Shown piece by piece: positions 1-7,093 of a DNA stretch of 11,326 bases. How positions within the stretch are numbered: position 1 is the first letter of the stretch; each line of letters begins with the position of its first letter. Below the pieces are notes generated by a model that did not search any database, was not told the DNA's origin, and saw only the letters and a list, made by a program, of their open reading frames with translations. The position numbers and the translations under genes were made by a program. The stretch comes from Euperipatoides rowelli (taxonomy: Eukaryota > Onychophora > Udeonychophora > Euonychophora > Peripatopsidae): the NCBI GenBank assembly GCA_003024985.2, contig PXIH01S0000305.1; one strand, written 5' to 3'.

Positions 1-27
1 TTTTTTGCCAACCCTGCTATATAATAA

Positions 28-52
28 TTGTAGAGAATAAAATTCTCTACAA
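28..52. repeat. 11-bp perfect stem-loop
   Basis: Bases 28-38 are exactly complementary to 42-52, leaving a 3-base loop of AAA. The stem core is GTAGAGAAT/ATTCTCTAC. It has no T-run or gene beside it that would suggest a terminator. It is probably a chance or decayed element palindrome in AT-rich DNA. Confidence 0.55.
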
Positions 53-690
53 AAAATATTTATATCACTTTTTGGCTAGGACATAGCATTTATCTGAAAA
101 AAAAAAGTGAAGTTGTAATTTGTATGGATGCTGCAACTCTTTGCCTCAATACACACTCACACTATAAATAAGTTTTTTTTTTCACTTTAATATGTTAACC
201 AAAAGTGTAATTTATATTAAATAAAAACAAGCAGACAATAATTAATTTTTGGGTAGGAAATGTTTCAAATAAAAAAGTGAAATTTTTCAGTAAATAAAGT
301 AAACTTAATTAGAAAAAAATTGTAGACTTCTAATAGTTTTATTAATAAGTCATTTTAATTCTGATAGTTTTCTGAAGTGTTAATTGCATAATAATTTGTT
401 ACTACCGGTATTAGGTTTTAATTATTATACTGTTTATTCAAATTAAGTTGAAAATTAAATTAATTTTCTTTAAACCTGATGGATTATACAGTAATTTATA
501 TACAACATATTAATATTATATTACAAAAAAAAAAAAAAAATAACAATACGCATTAAACATAACACTACATTAAATCTGATATAACACATTAAACAACCAT
601 CACAATGGAATACAATATATAACAACTCATTTATTAAATTCATATGGATAGGCTATTATATGGATCTAGCCCTATTTTAAATCTGTTAAA
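53..690. other. Gene-free AT-rich spacer
   Basis: No open frame or protein similarity can be seen. The stretch holds several copies of A-rich GTGAA/TTCAC words in both orientations between about 65 and 285, a TACCGGTA palindrome at 403-410, an A16 run at 525-540, and an ACA-rich, G-poor tract at about 541-635. The A16 run has no recognisable retrotransposon body or AATAAA just upstream, so I do not call it a poly-A tail. Confidence 0.6.
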
Positions 691-778
691 AGGAAGGGTG
701 GGAATCGATTAAAATTTTTAACTGATTAATCGATTAAACATTTAATTGATCAATAATCGATTAATTTTTCCCCTTCTT
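691..778. repeat. Clustered ATCGATTAA palindromes, possible decayed foldback
   Basis: Four short perfect palindromes sit within 61 bases: AATCGATT (703-710), TTAATCGATTAA (726-737), ATTGATCAAT (745-754) and TAATCGATTA (754-763). The cluster is bounded by a G-rich tract on the left (691-702) and a C-rich tract on the right (769-774), so the two ends are loosely inverted copies of each other. This could be a decayed terminal-inverted-repeat element. The motifs also resemble sites bound by homeodomain and CUT-type factors (ATCGAT, TGATTAAT), but no gene lies next to them. The sequence facts are certain; the element reading is inference. Confidence 0.45.
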
Positions 779-1066
779 ATATAATATTCTTTTTTGATAT
801 GTTATTTATTGCCATTTTAGCCCTTTTAATTTTTGAATAAGTCATCTATAAATTTTGTTATAGTTACTTAATTGTGCAAAGTTGGTCATTATTATAAGTT
901 TGAAAAGAATTAAAAGAACATGAAATACTGAACTAAAGATATATTTAATAGGCTATAAAGGTTTAGTGAGAATAATTTAACATGGGTTAAAAATAATTTA
1001 CACGGATTCATTTTTTTAAGGATTAAATATGAACCTTAGATGAGGTAAAATGAAGCAAAAATCTAG
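779..1066. other. AT-rich spacer
   Basis: No gene, RNA or clear repeat is seen here. It contains one TAGGCTA word at 949-955. Confidence 0.5.
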
Positions 1067-1213
1067 GGTGGCGCTCTTTTTTGGATACACCTTGGATTTC
1101 TTTCAGTGATAAAACAGTCAAAGTGCAGTGATGGTGCTCGTTTGGTACTGTTTACCTATTTTTTGCCAAGAAATAGGGGTGGTGCTCTTGCTTGGTGGGG
1201 CACTCTTGGTCGG
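1067..1213. repeat. Degenerate GGTGGYGCTCTT repeat, four copies
   Basis: Related copies lie at 1067-1084, 1131-1145, 1178-1195 and 1194-1213, with consensus near GGTGGYGCTCTTNNTTGG. The last two overlap by two bases. Spacing between starts is about 64, 47 and 16 bases, so this is not a regular tandem array. The region is clearly richer in G than its surroundings. A small hairpin (CCTATTT at 1155-1161 with AAATAGG at 1171-1177) lies between copies 2 and 3. A 60-codon open frame (1106-1288) spans the repeat, but its protein shows no recognised domain and its composition follows the repeat, so I do not call it a gene. Confidence 0.45.
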
Positions 1214-1339
1214 CATTTTACGGTAATAGCAAATCTTAAACTTGTTTGTTTAGAGTTTGTAGCTTCTGTCTTACTATTTTACCCATGAACAAACCACCTC
1301 CTCCTTTTTTATTAATGCCTCATATTAACTTTCTTTACA

Positions 1340-1812
1340 AAAATTGTTTGGATGTTGCCAGATGACTTATACATTTTGAAAAACAAACCTATTTCCTTAC
1401 AAGAGGTTGGAAGCCTTTAACTACTTACAAAGAAATGATTACTGATATCACTACAAAATTTATTCACCACTTCCAGTAAAAAACTTACTACACTTATATT
1501 TTCTTATCCAGAATTTCAAACCTTTATCTGGTGTTTTCCCTTTTAGAAATATCCTTATCAACAAATTGAATTTTCAAGTGGATGATAAGTGTTTGTTTTG
1601 TGCTCTAGAAGAATCTAGAGAATATTTTTTGTTTGTAACTTTTTCAATGAATCCAAAACCAAATTTTTTTTACCGTTAATCCATTTAACTTACAATCTAA
1701 CAATTTGTTTAATACATGTAGTTTCATTTAAAGAAATCATTTTTTTCATGCAAACTATGGTATATTTCCTTATTCTTTGGAAAAATTCACAATAAATCTT
1801 TATTTTTTAATT
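1340..1812 (+). pseudogene. Decayed L1/Tx1-like LINE ORF2 C-terminus
   Basis: This looks like the C-terminal end of the endonuclease/reverse-transcriptase protein of a non-LTR retrotransposon. The open stretch 1446-1676 (77 codons) contains, in order, a K-I-Y-S segment, an F-R-N-I-L-I-N-K segment, then V-D-D-K-C-L-F-C followed by E-E-S-R-E-Y-F. This matches the layout of the zinc-binding domain found after the reverse transcriptase in L1-type elements. The first Cys pair (codons at 1590 and 1599) is kept, while the expected later His and Cys are Tyr and Thr. Past several stops, the same frame resumes near 1761-1812 with L-F-F-G-K-I-H-N-K, like the conserved K-F-x-I-H-K-C-K stretch at the end of these proteins. 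The upstream part (1340-1445) is weaker. It is non-functional. The L1/Tx1 clade assignment is inference from the motif style. Confidence 0.6.
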
Positions 1813-2057
1813 AAATTACTATTATTAACCAGATTGGTTACGATATAGGCTATATTAAAAGTGAAATTAATAAGTAAAAAAAAAATACCTTGATAACAAT
1901 GCCTTTATGAAGATTTGGTATAGCTTAGGTATGCCTTATGTTAAAAGTTTTGTAATCTATATTTTTTTCTTCTATTACTTTAGTGTCATGTTTCTATTTT
2001 TTTTGTGTGATTTTATCTTCCCCCCCCTCCCCCCTCATATTTGGATGGTAAAATAAA
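1813..2057 (+). mobile_element. Probable 3' untranslated end of the same LINE
   Basis: Directly after the LINE protein remnant comes an AT-rich tract, a C8-T-C6 run at 2020-2034 and an AATAAA at 2052-2057, an order typical of LINE 3' ends. No poly-A tail or target duplication is visible after the signal, so the exact right edge is not known. Confidence 0.4.
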
Positions 2058-2156
2058 GTTTCAAATAACTTTTTTGAAAGAAATCTGTCTTTTTCGCTCG
2101 AACTAAGCATACGAATCTGATTTGTCTTGAAATTTCTTTTCATAGTGCCACAAAGC

Positions 2157-2179
2157 AGAGAACCTTCCGTATGTTCTCT
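2157..2179. repeat. 7-bp stem-loop
   Basis: AGAGAAC (2157-2163) pairs with GTTCTCT (2173-2179) around a 9-base loop. No linked function is seen. Confidence 0.35.
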
Positions 2180-2184
2180 ATTAT

Positions 2185-2305
2185 GTGATAACTAGCCGAA
2201 AAGCCCATCATAATTGAAATACAATGGGGCCCTAGTTGCCTCCCCTTCTCGACCCTTACCTCATAATCTCCTCCCCTAATAGCCCCTCTTCCTCCTCTGC
2301 TTATT
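2185..2305. other. Unassigned C-rich patch
   Basis: The composition changes here from AT-rich to C-rich, with several CCCCT and CCTCC blocks. It begins with a TAGCCGAAAAGCCCATC stretch whose CCCAT is answered by ATGGG about 20 bases later, giving a weak hairpin. No coding frame or known element end is recognised. It looks like a fragment of an interspersed repeat, but that is inference from composition only. Confidence 0.35.
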
Positions 2306-2721
2306 TATTATTTTAAAAATGAAAAACTGCTATTTCCCCACACCGATTTAAAATATAAATCTCTTAATGCTTCAAAATAATCAAAAGAAAAAAAATATTT
2401 GGATTTTCTTATCAGTATTACACTACACATTAGCATATCTTATTGTTTAATAAGAAAAAAAATATAAAAATAATGTGACTTTTTCATATGCATCATGCGT
2501 TTTGATTAAATTTTTTTATTGATTTTTAATAATTCATGCATGCATGCGCATAACTATAAAAAATGAGTCATTCATTGCTGAATTATATAATAGAATGCTG
2601 ATTTCTCTATACGAGAACATGCAAAAATGATGATTTTTATTTATTTCTCTTTCTTCAATGTAAATAAGCCAATACAGAAGCAGTAAAACCATCAAAATAA
2701 ACAACAATAGCTTTAACACTT
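2306..2721. other. AT-rich spacer
   Basis: No gene is seen. The 61-codon minus-strand open frame (2534-2719) is Leu/Ile/Tyr-rich at its start, which is what AT-rich DNA gives by chance, and no family is recognised. A CATGCATGCATGCG alternating tract lies near 2534-2548. Confidence 0.5.
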
Positions 2722-2810
2722 CATGGCCGACGCCTGATATACCTCAGCCATTGTTATCAAGACGCGAATCTGATGCCCGAGATAGAGCGGTCATTCGGTT
2801 TGCTCGTGTA
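2722..2810. other. GC-richer patch of unknown origin
   Basis: These 89 bases contain several CG dinucleotides (GGCCGACGCC, AAGACGCG, AGCGG, TTCGG, CTCGTG) in a background where CG is rare. They stay open on the plus strand (2701-2844, 47 codons before TAA) without a convincing start. I recognise no protein, tRNA or known transposon end in either strand. The sharp edges suggest a fragment of an inserted repeat or a short conserved element. Confidence 0.35.
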
Positions 2811-3743
2811 TATATTTATTTTTAGCAAACTCATACACTTTTAATTGTTATAGTATTGTTCTGTAGTTATGTCACTTTAATAGATGACAAAATCATTTTT
2901 AATGATGTATTTATAATTTTTCATGTGTTTAATGAGTTGCATAATTTTATTTGTTTTCCAGGATGGTTTTGATAATGGCAAGTAATTCTGTAATAGCTTC
3001 CAAGTAAATCGAGATTTTCTTTATGAAAAAAAAATAAAAAAGAAATATTGATCTGAACACTAGATCAATTTTAACAATCTTATTTTAAAATTAAACTTTA
3101 ATGCATATTTTAACAATTTACCAAAAGCTGTATTACATTTGCCCCATTATGTGAGTAAAAATTACTATTTTTTTTTTAAAAAAAAAATTTATTTTCATTT
3201 GACTAATTACTTATCTGTAGGTTTTTCTAATTTATTCAAGAACTGCTATATTTCGTACAATAGCCTAGCCTATGTGATCTTAAATGTGGCTTCGAGATAT
3301 TATGTTCGATTCCTGATAATTTAGTATTATGGGATTAAAATAAAATTGCAATAATGTGTATATGTATACTGTAAACTTTTAATGAATACTTAAATTTAAA
3401 CTACCATATATGAAATGTAATATTTTTTTGGAAAACCAATTAACCCATAATTATAGAGACTATAGTAAAACCTACATCCTACAAGGGTTAAGGCTTTAAT
3501 CTTTTTTTTACCATTTATTTACTTATTTTTGTATATTTTTTGTTTATGAATATAGAAAACGAAACAAAATGGAAAAAGAAAATCCAGCTAAAATATGTTT
3601 CAATATCTTAAAAAAATTATAGCAAACATTGTCTATTTATACCTACTCTCAATTTAATCAGTAAATTGCAAAAATATAAAGAAAACAATGTTAGTATAAT
3701 ATAGAGGGGGAAAAAAGCAATAATCATTGATTTATTGATGAGA
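2811..3743. other. AT-rich spacer with T10A10 palindrome
   Basis: There is no recognisable gene. A perfect T10A10 palindrome occupies 3168-3187. Two overlapping TAGCCTA words sit at 3261-3272. A 61-codon frame at 3139-3324 runs through the homopolymers and is Phe/Tyr/Asn-rich, as expected by chance. Confidence 0.5.
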
Positions 3744-3757
3744 GGGGGGGGGGGGGG
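3744..3757 (+). repeat. G14 homopolymer
   Basis: Fourteen consecutive G residues stand in a region otherwise dominated by A and T, followed directly by an AAATATATATATTT palindrome. The length is likely to vary between individuals and sequencing reads. Confidence 0.85.
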
Positions 3758-4073
3758 AAATATATATATTTTTTTCAATGCTTGAAATTTTCTTTAACAT
3801 AAAATTTTTTATTTTGATCATGACATCTGCCAATTTATTTGGACCTTGTATCCAGGACTGCCATATCTTGTCTCCAATAAAGGATTATTTAATGAGAATA
3901 TTGATTTCTTCTTATAATGATTTTTGCCTCCAGCTTTTCATGAACTACACAACTAAAAAGGATGGCATAAATTTTATTCCCTAATAAGGATAAAAAAGTT
4001 TCTAACTTGCAATTTTTAGTGATTCTGTTAACTATATAGTTCGAGTAATAATTCTAAACACAAAGAAGATACG
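3758..4073. other. AT-rich spacer
   Basis: No gene is supported. The 68-codon plus-strand frame at 3778-3984 shows no recognised domain, and no splice or promoter context supports it. Confidence 0.45.
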
Positions 4074-4325
4074 CTCAAAAATAGGGTTGTCACATGTTAA
4101 GATTCTTAATGTAGGGCAAATCGACAACAACAAAAAAAAGAAATTAATAAAAGAACATTAAAAAAATTATGATTTATTTCGGATAAATTTAGGTGATTGA
4201 TTCATAGAAAGATGCTTTGATGAGTTCTTTGAAATCCAATGGTGATTATAGTATTTCCGCCATGACCAAAAATGGAAGTTTGTACCAAGTAAAATGAAAC
4301 ATTTCAATGTTGGAGAAAAATATTG

Positions 4326-4356
4326 TTGTGAACAAAGATTTTTATTGTGTTCACAA
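4326..4356. repeat. 9-bp stem-loop inside the 436-bp element
   Basis: TTGTGAACA (4326-4334) pairs exactly with TGTTCACAA (4348-4356). Further GAACAC/GTTC words lie nearby, for example around 4371 and 4433, so this may be an internal repeat of the element. Confidence 0.5.
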
Positions 4357-4451
4357 AATTCTTTACCTGCGTTCAGAAATTGATTGAATGTTCTTTGTGT
4401 ATCTTTTTAATTTTTTAAAATGACAATTTTTGAACACAATTGAGCATCCAT

Positions 4452-4503
4452 GTAGGACGTCTATCGTACGTGTAGGACTGTCATTTCCTACCAAAAGTAG
4501 GAT
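4452..4503. repeat. Subterminal GTAGGA motif cluster
   Basis: GTAGGA occurs at about 4452, 4472 and 4498, with a reverse copy (TCCTAC) at about 4487. The last two form a CCTAC/GTAGG hairpin. A related TGTAGGG word lies in the left subterminal region near 4112. Repeated short words just inside the ends are typical of transposase binding sites in hAT elements; binding here is inferred. Confidence 0.45.
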
Positions 4504-4525
4504 GTGTGGCAACCCTACTCGTAAA

Positions 4526-6155
4526 GTATGTTATTCAGTTGAAGTCTAGGATTCTAATAATAGTAAATATTTTAACAATTTTATTATTCCAGTTTATTTG
4601 ACACAATGAAACATGATATATAAGAGGAATAATAAATACAGTCCTAACATAATTTTTAGATTATTTATAATTTATAAATATCCTGTAAATACATAAGCTT
4701 TAAATCAGCCTTAGAGACTAGAAACCACTTTAGAGATTGTACAATAATGTATGACAATGACAATACAATGCCTCATAGTTCAATCTAAGAATATAGATTT
4801 AAATATGCTATAGTGACATTACAAAGTAGAGAAATAGTAAAAATAGTTTAATAAATAGCTTTAGATTATAAGAAACTGATCTAGTTCCCTCTTTCCCAAA
4901 AGTGTTAGGAATCCATTTAGTTTTTTATTCAAATAATTCCTGGATTTGTTTTTTTTTTTCTTCTCCCTAGAAGAAATTTGTGATTGTTGAGACAAGTCAA
5001 CATTAAACTGGGCAGAAGGTTGAAAAATATCTTTGTTTTAATCTGCTAGTAAAAGAAGTCAGCTATTATAGCTCATAGTAATAGATTGCCAAACTTTCTT
5101 AAAAAGAGCTTTGAATAGCTTTTTAAATTTTTATTTTTCAGTTTGTATAAAAAATGTGCTTCATGCAAAATACAAATATGCCGGACAACAACAGAAACTG
5201 TAGTCCAACGAGGTTGTCCCTGGTCCTAATCTAATATTTTTTTTTATATACAGTATATAGAATTTCATTTTTTTTTGTTTTGTTTTTTATATATATATAT
5301 TTTTTTTATAGGCTATTTTATAAATCTTGGGGATTCTAATTTAAAAAAAAACAAAAAACTATCAACAATTATACATTTATTACAATACCAAACAACCTTA
5401 ATAAACTCCCCTACCCTCGCTTAAAATATCAACAGACCTATACTGTAGCTAACTTCACTACGTTATTTGTCGACCTATTTCAAAATAATAACAAACTAAT
5501 TATAACAAATGCAAAAACAATGAATCCCATTAGACGTGAATTAAGTACCCTGAAGTTTACATTGTGAACTGGTGAGCTGAATGGTGTCATTAATGATCAT
5601 TATTTCCGGTAATAGTTTTATATTGTTCTACAAGTTCTAGCCTCTGTCAAATGAATATGTTAACCAAGTTTATTGTAAAAAAAACAAAAAAAAAAACATT
5701 ACAATAAAAGCACATTATTTTCCATTTAAATAATGATAGATCTTTCAATTTTTAGAAATTTGAGGTTACAACAAGGTTTTCTGATGGAATGTTTCTTGGT
5801 GGAGGAACTAGTTTCCAGGTTTTGATGAATTTTTAGTAAAATGTTGATGGGAATAGATAAAAATTAAAACATTGACAAGTACAGTGCATTTATCTTTGGC
5901 ATCTCATTCTAATATTTGTCACCTTTCCTGCATTAATGATGGTCACAGTTGGTAAAAATGACAGCTTTAATAAGGTGATTAGGTTTAAATTTGTATGCCT
6001 GGAAAGGCTATTTAAATTTTAATAATACTGAGTATGGCACGTGCCACGCAGAAATTCATTAGACACTGCAATCCCTTTTAGTTTTGTAGTGTAGCCTACT
6101 GGCTTCTAACATAATGAGACCAGAATACACGAGTCACGAAGCATATGCAGTGACA
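4526..6155. other. Gene-free AT-rich spacer
   Basis: No gene or element end is recognised in this 1.6-kb stretch. It contains homopolymer-rich tracts near 4940-4970, 5237-5310 (including an AT dinucleotide run) and 5679-5700. A 7-bp inverted pair, GGACAAC/GTTGTCC, lies at 5183-5219. A 12-bp palindrome with an E-box core lies at 6035-6046. Confidence 0.5.
6035..6046. repeat. TGGCACGTGCCA palindrome
   Basis: This is a perfect 12-bp palindrome centred on CACGTG, the E-box core bound by bHLH-zip factors such as the MYC/MAX and USF families. It lies about 110 bases upstream of the LTR element. No gene is adjacent, so a regulatory role is only a possibility. Confidence 0.35.
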
Positions 6156-6324
6156 TGTTAGAAGATAAGTTCTTTTTGTAGTAATATTGTTAGTGACATG
6201 TACTCAATAAGAGCCCAGTATCGATTTGTTCTTGAAATGAATCATCTTTAGTTGTAGTTATTAAACTACCAGTTTATTGTTGGTTTAGTCTTAAGTTATT
6301 TAACGTAAATAGACAAATACAACA
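6156..6324 (+). repeat. 5' LTR
   Basis: The repeat begins TGTTAGAAG and ends AATACAACA. The portion from 6168 aligns along its whole length with 6931-7093, about nine-tenths identical by hand with a few small indels. The first dozen bases match less well, so the left edge is approximate. Confidence 0.7.
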
Positions 6325-6325
6325 T

Positions 6326-6339
6326 TGGTAACAAAGATT
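6326..6339 (+). other. Primer-binding-like site, tRNA-iMet type
   Basis: One base after the 5' LTR comes TGGTAACAAAGATT. Compared with the complement of the 3' end of animal initiator-Met tRNA (TGGTAGCAGAGGAT), 10 of 14 positions agree, and three of the four differences are G in the tRNA complement and A here. The position just after the LTR is where reverse transcription of these elements is primed. The identity of the tRNA is inference. Confidence 0.5.
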
Positions 6340-6366
6340 AAAACCTTTTATTTTTAAAATTTATAA

Positions 6367-6910
6367 AATAGAAAGTTAAAAATATTCGCTAATTCTAAAT
6401 TTGATGTCTTCGACTCACAACGTTCCAAATGGCCTAGATATTGTGAGCAGTTAAAGCATTACTTAATCGCAAATAAAGTAGAAAATGTTAAACTTTCTAC
6501 AGTTCTATACCTTGGAGACTATACCTTCAACTTATGCAATTTATTTGCCCCAGACTTACCCAGCTCTAAAACAGTGGATGAAGTTTTGGAAGTTTTAAAC
6601 CAAAATTTTTCTCCAAAACCAATCTCCTGTTTAGAATGTTTTAGATTTAGAAGTCAAAATCAGGCACAAAATGAATCCATTTCCGATTTTATTGCGGCCC
6701 TCAGGAGGTTAATTTTTTTGTTTTGTTAATTTGATTTTACATTTGTGTTTGCTTTGATGTTTGTTATGACATAATATAACGATACTATGCACAAGAATAT
6801 TTGTATTCTTAGCAATAAAGTATGAATTGAATTGAAACTGCAATTTCAACAAAACATTGACTTTTTTAAGGAATTCACACGTTGTTTTGTTAAGATGGAC
6901 ATCAGCATTT
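6367..6910 (+). pseudogene. Disrupted Ty3/gypsy gag fragment
   Basis: The frame is open from 6367 to a TAA at 6727-6729 with no obvious ATG. The protein from about 6385 to 6711 has the order of the retrotransposon gag capsid domain: a W-P-R-Y-C-E-Q-L-K-H-Y-L segment, A-N-K-V then a K-L-S-T-V-L-Y-L-G helix, L-F-A-P-D-L-P, a K-T-V-D-E-V-L-E-V-L segment, F-S-P-K-P, F-R-F-R-S-Q-N-Q, then E-S-I-S-D-F-I-A-A-L-R-R-L. Homology then stops at a 125-base insertion. It resumes at 6836 with N-C-N-F and a T-F-L-R-N stretch, then needs a further frame change to reach V-K-M-D-I-S-I. This later part fits the next helices of the same domain. The zinc knuckle and everything beyond are missing. The gene is dead. 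Confidence 0.78.
6712..6836 (+). mobile_element. LINE 3' tip nested in gag
   Basis: The 125 bases between the two halves of gag end with AATAAA (6814-6819) and GAATTGAATTGAA (6824-6836). A non-poly-A tail of short tandem repeats such as TTGAA right after AATAAA is a known hallmark of several animal non-LTR retrotransposon clades. The body shows no coding sequence, as expected of a severe 5' truncation. A handful of gag bases at the junction appear lost and no clear target duplication is seen. The left edge is set by where gag homology ends. Confidence 0.6.
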
Positions 6911-6919
6911 TGTAGCCTC

Positions 6920-7093
6920 TGTAAAACTGCAGTTCTTTTTGTAGTAATATTATTGTTATCGACATGGTCTCAATGAGAGCCCAGTACGGTATCGATTTGT
7001 TCTTGAAAATAATCATCTTTAGTTGCAGTTAATAAACTACCAGTTTATTGTTGATTTAGTCTTGTTTTTTAACATAAATAGACAAATACAACA
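6920..7093 (+). repeat. 3' LTR
   Basis: This is the second copy of the LTR, beginning TGTAAAACTG and ending AATACAACA. It keeps an AATAAA (7031-7036) where the 5' copy has ATTAAA, fitting a polyadenylation signal. No purine-rich tract lies just before it, so the usual plus-strand primer site has been lost or deleted. Confidence 0.7.

Larger units (their letters stand above)
4082..4517. mobile_element. hAT-type non-autonomous DNA element, 436 bp
   Basis: The left end reads TAGGGTTGTCACA and the right end, on the opposite strand, TAGGGTTGCCACA: 12 of 13 bases agree. The 8 bases just outside the left end (4074-4081, CTCAAAAA) match the 8 just outside the right end (4518-4525, CTCGTAAA) at 6 positions, as expected of an eroded 8-bp target duplication, the length made by hAT transposases. 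No transposase is encoded, so it would have depended on a related autonomous element. Inside the right end are repeated GTAGGA words, and near the middle a 9-bp stem-loop (4326-4356). The hAT assignment rests on duplication length and end style. An 8-bp duplication is also made by some other superfamilies such as P. Confidence 0.62.
6156..7093 (+). mobile_element. Internally deleted Ty3/gypsy-type LTR retrotransposon
   Basis: Two related direct repeats (6156-6324 and 6920-7093) flank about 595 bases that hold a primer-binding-like site and a gag fragment, so this is an LTR retrotransposon in the plus orientation. Both LTRs start with TGT and end with ACAACA, fitting the usual TG...CA ends. 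Protease, reverse transcriptase, RNase H and integrase are all missing. Gag is cut off and runs almost directly into the 3' LTR. A LINE tip sits inside gag. No matching target duplication is visible: bases before the 5' LTR (GTGACA) differ from those after the 3' LTR (AGTTTA). The gag style fits Ty3/gypsy (Metaviridae). The copy cannot move by itself. Confidence 0.75.

Noticed and set aside
97-187. A10-GTGAA and T10-CACTT as a terminal inverted repeat pair
   Set aside because: The order of the A-run and the GTGAA word differs when one copy is reversed, so the two are not true inverted copies beyond the A-run.
525-540. A16 as a retrotransposon poly-A tail
   Set aside because: No element body, polyadenylation signal or flanking duplication is recognised next to it.
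1106-1288. 60-codon plus-strand open frame
   Set aside because: It follows the degenerate GGTGGYGCTCTT repeat, has no recognised domain, and no promoter or splice context supports it.
2534-2719. 61-codon minus-strand open frame with a hydrophobic start
   Set aside because: The Leu/Ile/Tyr-rich protein is what AT-rich DNA produces by chance, and the hydrophobic run alone is not evidence for a membrane protein.
2701-2844. Open frame across the CpG-bearing patch
   Set aside because: It has no upstream start codon, no recognisable domain, and ends in AT-rich chance sequence. I kept the patch but not the frame.
2945-2985. Possible mini-exon: polypyrimidine tract and CAG before GATGGTTTTGATAATGGCAA, then GTAATT
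   Set aside because: Acceptor and donor look passable, but a 20-base exon with no neighbouring exons or coding similarity cannot be supported.
3139-3324. 61-codon plus-strand open frame
   Set aside because: It passes straight through a T10A10 tract and is Phe/Lys/Tyr-rich. No family is recognised.
3778-3984. 68-codon plus-strand open frame
   Set aside because: It is the longest methionine-started frame, but still within chance length for 11 kb, with no domain and no exon signals.
5183-5219. GGACAAC/GTTGTCC pair as an element end or RNA hairpin
   Set aside because: Seven base pairs around a 23-base loop is too weak without any other evidence.
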